Origin: Anthostomella pinea
Lineage: Eukaryota > Ascomycota > Sordariomycetes > Xylariales > Xylariaceae
Direction of reading: 5' to 3'
NCBI GenBank assembly: GCA_963556695.1
Contig: CAUWAG010000018.1
Coordinates: 4,154,001-4,218,000, forward strand
Length of the DNA stretch: 64,000 nucleotides
The notes beneath the pieces are model-generated. The model made no database searches and was not told the DNA's origin. It was given only the letters and a program-made list of their open reading frames with translations. This document shows positions 61,074 to 64,000 of this stretch, piece after piece. Every line of letters starts with the position of its first letter. Position 1 is the stretch's first letter. The position numbers and the translations under genes were made by a program.

Positions 61074-61153
61074 CAACCTTGCGATGCAATGGCTCTGGGA
61101 GGCGTGGTTTGCCCTGTTGAGGGACTGCACCCACGATAAATAAATAAAATCAA
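60845..61153 (+). repeat. Three tandem LINE/SINE 3' ends
   Basis: The motif TGCGATGCA followed by CTCTGGGAGGCGTGGTTTGC occurs three times in a row. The first copy (about 60870-60960) ends in (AAAC)n. The second (60961-61073) ends in (AATC)n. The third (61074-61153) ends in (AAAT)n and belongs to SINE copy C. The first two are LINE type (TTTGCACTACTGAGGAG); the third is SINE type (TTTGCCCTGTTGAGGG). Confidence 0.85.
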
Positions 61154-61344
61154 TTTGGACTTGCACACAATTGAAGTGCGGAGAAATCTGAAACGAGGAT
61201 CGCGATCATGCACACGCATTGGCTCGTTTCCGCAACCAATCCGGCGTCAAATCACTTGCATATGGTAGCATCGGGTAGGACAGGTAATCCAGCTTATTAA
61301 TTGCATTAATCGATCAAATTACCCCTGCCCCCCAACTTTGAGTA

Positions 61345-61530
61345 ACACTGCGTGGATGTCGATGAGGTGCAATTGCCCCGTTTGAAGCAACGGTAAATGC
61401 ATCAAATCAGAATAAGCACACCGGAATAAGCAGTTAGATCTTTATTAGCTACCCCTGACGCTTATTCCAGGGTGCTTATTCGGTTATTTCCAATTATCCT
61501 ACTGGTTTGCTGGAATAGTTGACACGATGA
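61345..61530. mobile_element. Diverged MITE (copy 3)
   Basis: The centre matches copies 1 and 2: CATCAAATC, GAATAAGCACACCGGAATAA and, inverted, GCTTATTCCAGGGTGCTTAT at 61410-61482, then TTTCCAATTATCCTACTGG. The outer ends are degraded; the left may be TAACACTG at 61343. The boundaries are approximate. Confidence 0.6.
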
Positions 61531-62131
61531 ACCATGTATCCTCGACGCCACCCGTCCCGATGATTCGTCCCGGTGTCTAGGGAATCTGTTCCTCAAGCTG
61601 AAGCTCACGCATTGTGGGCATCGGTGGACTAGTCTCGAGCCTGTTTAAGTCGTCGTATTCCAACACTTTTTCGAACCACTGATCGAGCGTCCAGCCTCGG
61701 TTGCTTTCGAAGACTTGCCTCGACATTCATCTTGTCCAACGGAAAGTTGCAATGGACGATGGACTCGTCGTTGATGATATCGCCGATGTCTTGGGGAAAG
61801 CCGTTGCCAAAACGCCAGCCCATAGTTATTCGATCATCCTCACTTGGCGTCGGATAGATCTTGCGGGAGAAGCATTCATCGAGTGCAGCTCGCCAAGTGG
61901 CACATCGTATGACTGTCTTCTGAAAGACATTGGAGCTATTATGGGGTATGGGGCCGCCATCGATGACCAGGCGAAACGAACCAGTAGGCATTCCCGCAGG
62001 AACGAGAGCCAAGGCTTCCGAGATTAAGTTAGGCAAATGATAAGCCGCCTTTACATGAGTCTCTTCGAGGAGAGCACCTACTGAGTTGGATGGGGAAGGA
62101 GAAGGGTCTTCCAAAGGTCCGCGCGGCGCTT

Positions 62132-62909
62132 GGCCGTATGGCGCAATGGTCAAATGCGCCTGGTTGTGTTCTCGTTTGTGCGGTGGGCGACGAGAACAAG
62201 TGGGTTCGAATCCTGCTATGGCCCCCTTCTGACCCGGCTTGTGCGAGTCAACAACCAGCACACGACAGTGGAGAGGCCCCTTATCGCAGAGCCTGATAAC
62301 TAAATAGCTTGTCTCTATAATACCCATTCCTGCGAGATTTTTCCTCTTATGGTTTTCCTCGCCAGCAGATAACAAACACCTATTTCACCCATCAATGCGA
62401 CATATATCGAACGGCTACTGGAACGATGTGTACACCAGAGGACTGAGGTTTACTGGGTCGCTTTGTCACTGGACAGGAGGTTTTTCTGACAGAATCGTGT
62501 TTGGGTATTGACTAAAACCATCTGGTCACTCTAGGTTGGTACCGCTACAGCGAGAATAGGCTCGTGCGCGGATCTGAATGTATCTAGACTGACACCTCTA
62601 CAACCTTGCGATGCAATGGCCCTGGGAGGCGTGGTTTGCCCTATGGAGGGACTGCACCCACGATAAATACAATCAATCTGTTGGATCCATGCGATTCCAG
62701 ACTGCAAACCATCTATACCAGGACCCACATGTATGATTAGATAAGATAAGATAGTGGATTGAGAGGGCACTTGGCCAGACCTTCGAGTCCAGCTAGATTC
62801 CTCTCAATCCAACCATCAGCAACATCATGACCTTGACCCCATACTCGAGTATTATGATTGATCGTTCAAGCCTGTTCCAACACAATCAATCAATCAATCA
62901 ATCAATCAA
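62132..62909 (+). mobile_element. tRNA-headed SINE with LINE-type tail (copy B), carrying a solo LTR
   Basis: The full-length head starts GGCCGTATGGCG at 62132. Box A-like TGGCGCAATGG is at 62139-62149 and box B GGTTCGAATCC at 62203-62213. A 7-bp acceptor-like stem pairs 62132-62138 with 62217-62223. The LINE-type tail ends at the (AATC)n run, itself split by an LTR. The 15-bp target duplication GTCCGCGCGGCGCTT lies at 62117-62131 and 62910-62924. The target is the coding region of the F-box-like gene. Short open frames in the head are artefacts. Confidence 0.9.
62679..62882 (+). mobile_element. Solo LTR, TGTTGGA family (copy 3)
   Basis: A 204-bp element, TGTTGGA to TCCAACA, inserted in the tail of SINE copy B. 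The exact 5-bp duplication caatc lies at 62674-62678 and 62883-62887. It shows few RIP-like changes compared with the copies in the AT-rich block, so it is probably the youngest of the three. Confidence 0.88.
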
Positions 62910-63836
62910 GTCCGCGCGGCGCTTAATACGAAGCAGGGAGTTTTCACGACAGAACTTGATCAAACCAAGGGCGTGACGTTCTGGGGAAAACGAGGATGGA
63001 TGATCTTCATGCACCAATATATCCCGGAGATGAAGGCGTGTGCTGGCTGGAATGGAGCGGAGGAAATGGATGACGGCGGCAATGGCTGAGAAGCGAACTT
63101 TGGATTTGTAGGATTCCCATGGCAGGGTTCGGAATACCCAATCGTGGGATGTTAACCCAACAATGTCATCAACACCGGAAGATCCATGTTTTGTGGGGAT
63201 GTCCCAGCACTCAGGGATGCCAGAGAGGAGCTTCTCGAGCTGAGGCTTCGTGGGGAAAGGCTTGTCCGTTCGACGACCCTCCATCCTTGCCTGTGCGTAG
63301 TCGGCATCAGAGATGCGGGAAATAATGAGACGAAGCAGGTAGTCATAGGCCTCATCCTGCTGTCGCGCGGCCGTACCCATTCTAGCCGGCAAATCGCCCT
63401 CTGGGGGAGCGCTGGACAGAAGGTGCAGGAACTCTGGCTCTCGGCAGCCGGGATACCTATTAAGAACCATATTGCTAATTTCGCGAGTGATGAGGGATCT
63501 TAACTGGTCATAGATAAGATCAATCTTGTACCTCGCAACCTCGGCCCTAAAGGAATCGAAACGGCGTGCTCTACGAAACAAATCGTGAGAGAAAAGGGTG
63601 GTGAAAGTGACGGTGTTGAGGCGGAGAGCCAGGCCCTTCATCTCTTGACCGATCTGCCTGCATGTATACATGAGGGCGAGGTTTATGGATGATCCATCCG
63701 TGTTCGTTAGCCTGTTTGAGGGGAAGTCGTAGATGTAGCCTCCCGCGGCGCTGACATAGTGCTTGTAGACCATGTCCCGCAGTTCTCTGGGGAGAGCAGC
63801 GAAGCATGCGCTAGAAGCCATGTCGAGTGCTTGCAC

Positions 63837-64000
63837 GGTGCTTTAGTCAGGGGCGTTGTGTCGACGAGAGCAAAGACCCAGTTGGTTGCCCATATATGTG
63901 GTGTTAGGTAAGTTTCGCAAGGAGCACTTTAGGTGGTCTCGTACTTCAGTCGCCTGAGATGATGTTGGGAAGATTGTGTGTGGTTCGTGGATAAAATTGT
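63837..64000. other. Upstream region of the disrupted F-box-like gene
   Basis: Window edge; no further feature is seen. Confidence 0.4.

Larger units (their letters stand above)
58238..61153 (+). mobile_element. 5'-truncated SINE (copy C) split by a LINE
   Basis: The SINE sequence is in two pieces, 58238-58443 and 61090-61153. It matches the 3' part of copies A and B from CGGCTACTGGAACG onward and has a short A/T-rich tail. A 16-bp direct repeat, TTTGGACTTGCACACA, flanks the whole composite at 58222-58237 and 61154-61169. It is therefore a single 5'-truncated insertion that later received the LINE. Confidence 0.85.
61577..63836 (-). pseudogene. F-box-like fungal gene disrupted by a SINE
   Basis: The N-terminal part, 63836 to 62925, codes for MASSACFAALPRELRDMVYK and continues through INLALMYTCRQIGQEMKGLA to ENSLLRIKRRADL. 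An LPRELRDMVY start followed by a CRQI motif is typical of the many fungal F-box-like/2EXR-like proteins of unknown role. At 62924 the frame runs into SINE copy B and stops after three foreign residues. Beyond the SINE, from 62116 down, the same protein type resumes in another frame: LISEALALVPAGMPTGSFRL, RAALDECFSRKIYPTPS and SIVHCNF. Near 61715 one extra base separates NVEA from ESNRGWTLDQWFEKVLEYDD, which ends at TAG 61577. At least two frame changes plus the insertion make this a pseudogene. Confidence 0.75.

Noticed and set aside
62120..62296. Small open frame starting MAQWSNAPGCVLVCAVGDEN (also at 56473-56706)
   Set aside because: It lies over the tRNA-like SINE head and occurs in both copies only because they are the same repeat.

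Overview
The window is nuclear DNA of a filamentous ascomycete, most likely a Sordariomycete. The evidence is intron-rich genes with short GT-AG introns (about 48-180 nt), fungal-type housekeeping proteins, and a 7.7 kb AT-rich block with the look of repeat-induced point mutation (RIP). The species cannot be named from the sequence alone.

Layout. 1-9102: the 3' end of ribosomal protein eS8, a TBC-domain Rab GAP (GYP5-like), a long gene-poor stretch and one tRNA-Ala. 9103-16805: the AT-rich block, containing a perfect 130-unit (AAT)n tract and six GC-rich islands, several of which are solo LTRs with exact 5-bp target duplications. 19441-32473: a ten-exon gene for a giant HECT ubiquitin ligase (Tom1/HUWE1 family, 4116 aa as reconstructed). 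34316-41270: a dense housekeeping cluster of mitochondrial uS19, TAF10, PRPP synthetase, ribosomal eS6 and CTF8. 41.6-46 kb: an unrecognised zinc-ribbon gene with broken paralogues, MITEs and a solo LTR. 47.3-54 kb: a Ser/Ala-rich membrane protein, the KDEL receptor ERD2 and a fungus-specific gene. 54.3-64 kb: damaged genes and nested retroelements.

The most notable structures are these. (1) An apparent spliceosomal twin intron (stwintron) in the eS6 gene: only removal of an inner intron creates the donor of the outer one, and only this two-step splicing restores the conserved protein. (2) A SINE family with a tRNA-like Pol III head and a 3' tail shared with a Tad1-like LINE in the same window. 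Two near-identical copies have 14-15 bp target duplications, and a third, 5'-truncated copy is itself split by the LINE with a 16-bp duplication. (3) A stack of insertions whose order can be read from the target duplications: LTR inside SINE inside gene, SINE inside LTR, LINE inside SINE, and LTR inside MITE. (4) Two GC-AG introns at conserved coding positions.

The intact genes serve core processes: translation (eS8, eS6, uS19m, tRNA-Ala), transcription initiation (TAF10), nucleotide supply (PRPP synthetase), sister-chromatid cohesion (CTF8), ubiquitin signalling (Tom1) and secretion or membrane traffic (GYP5-like, ERD2). They are not an operon or a pathway cluster. Exon coordinates below were derived by hand from splice signals and protein conservation; there is no transcript evidence.
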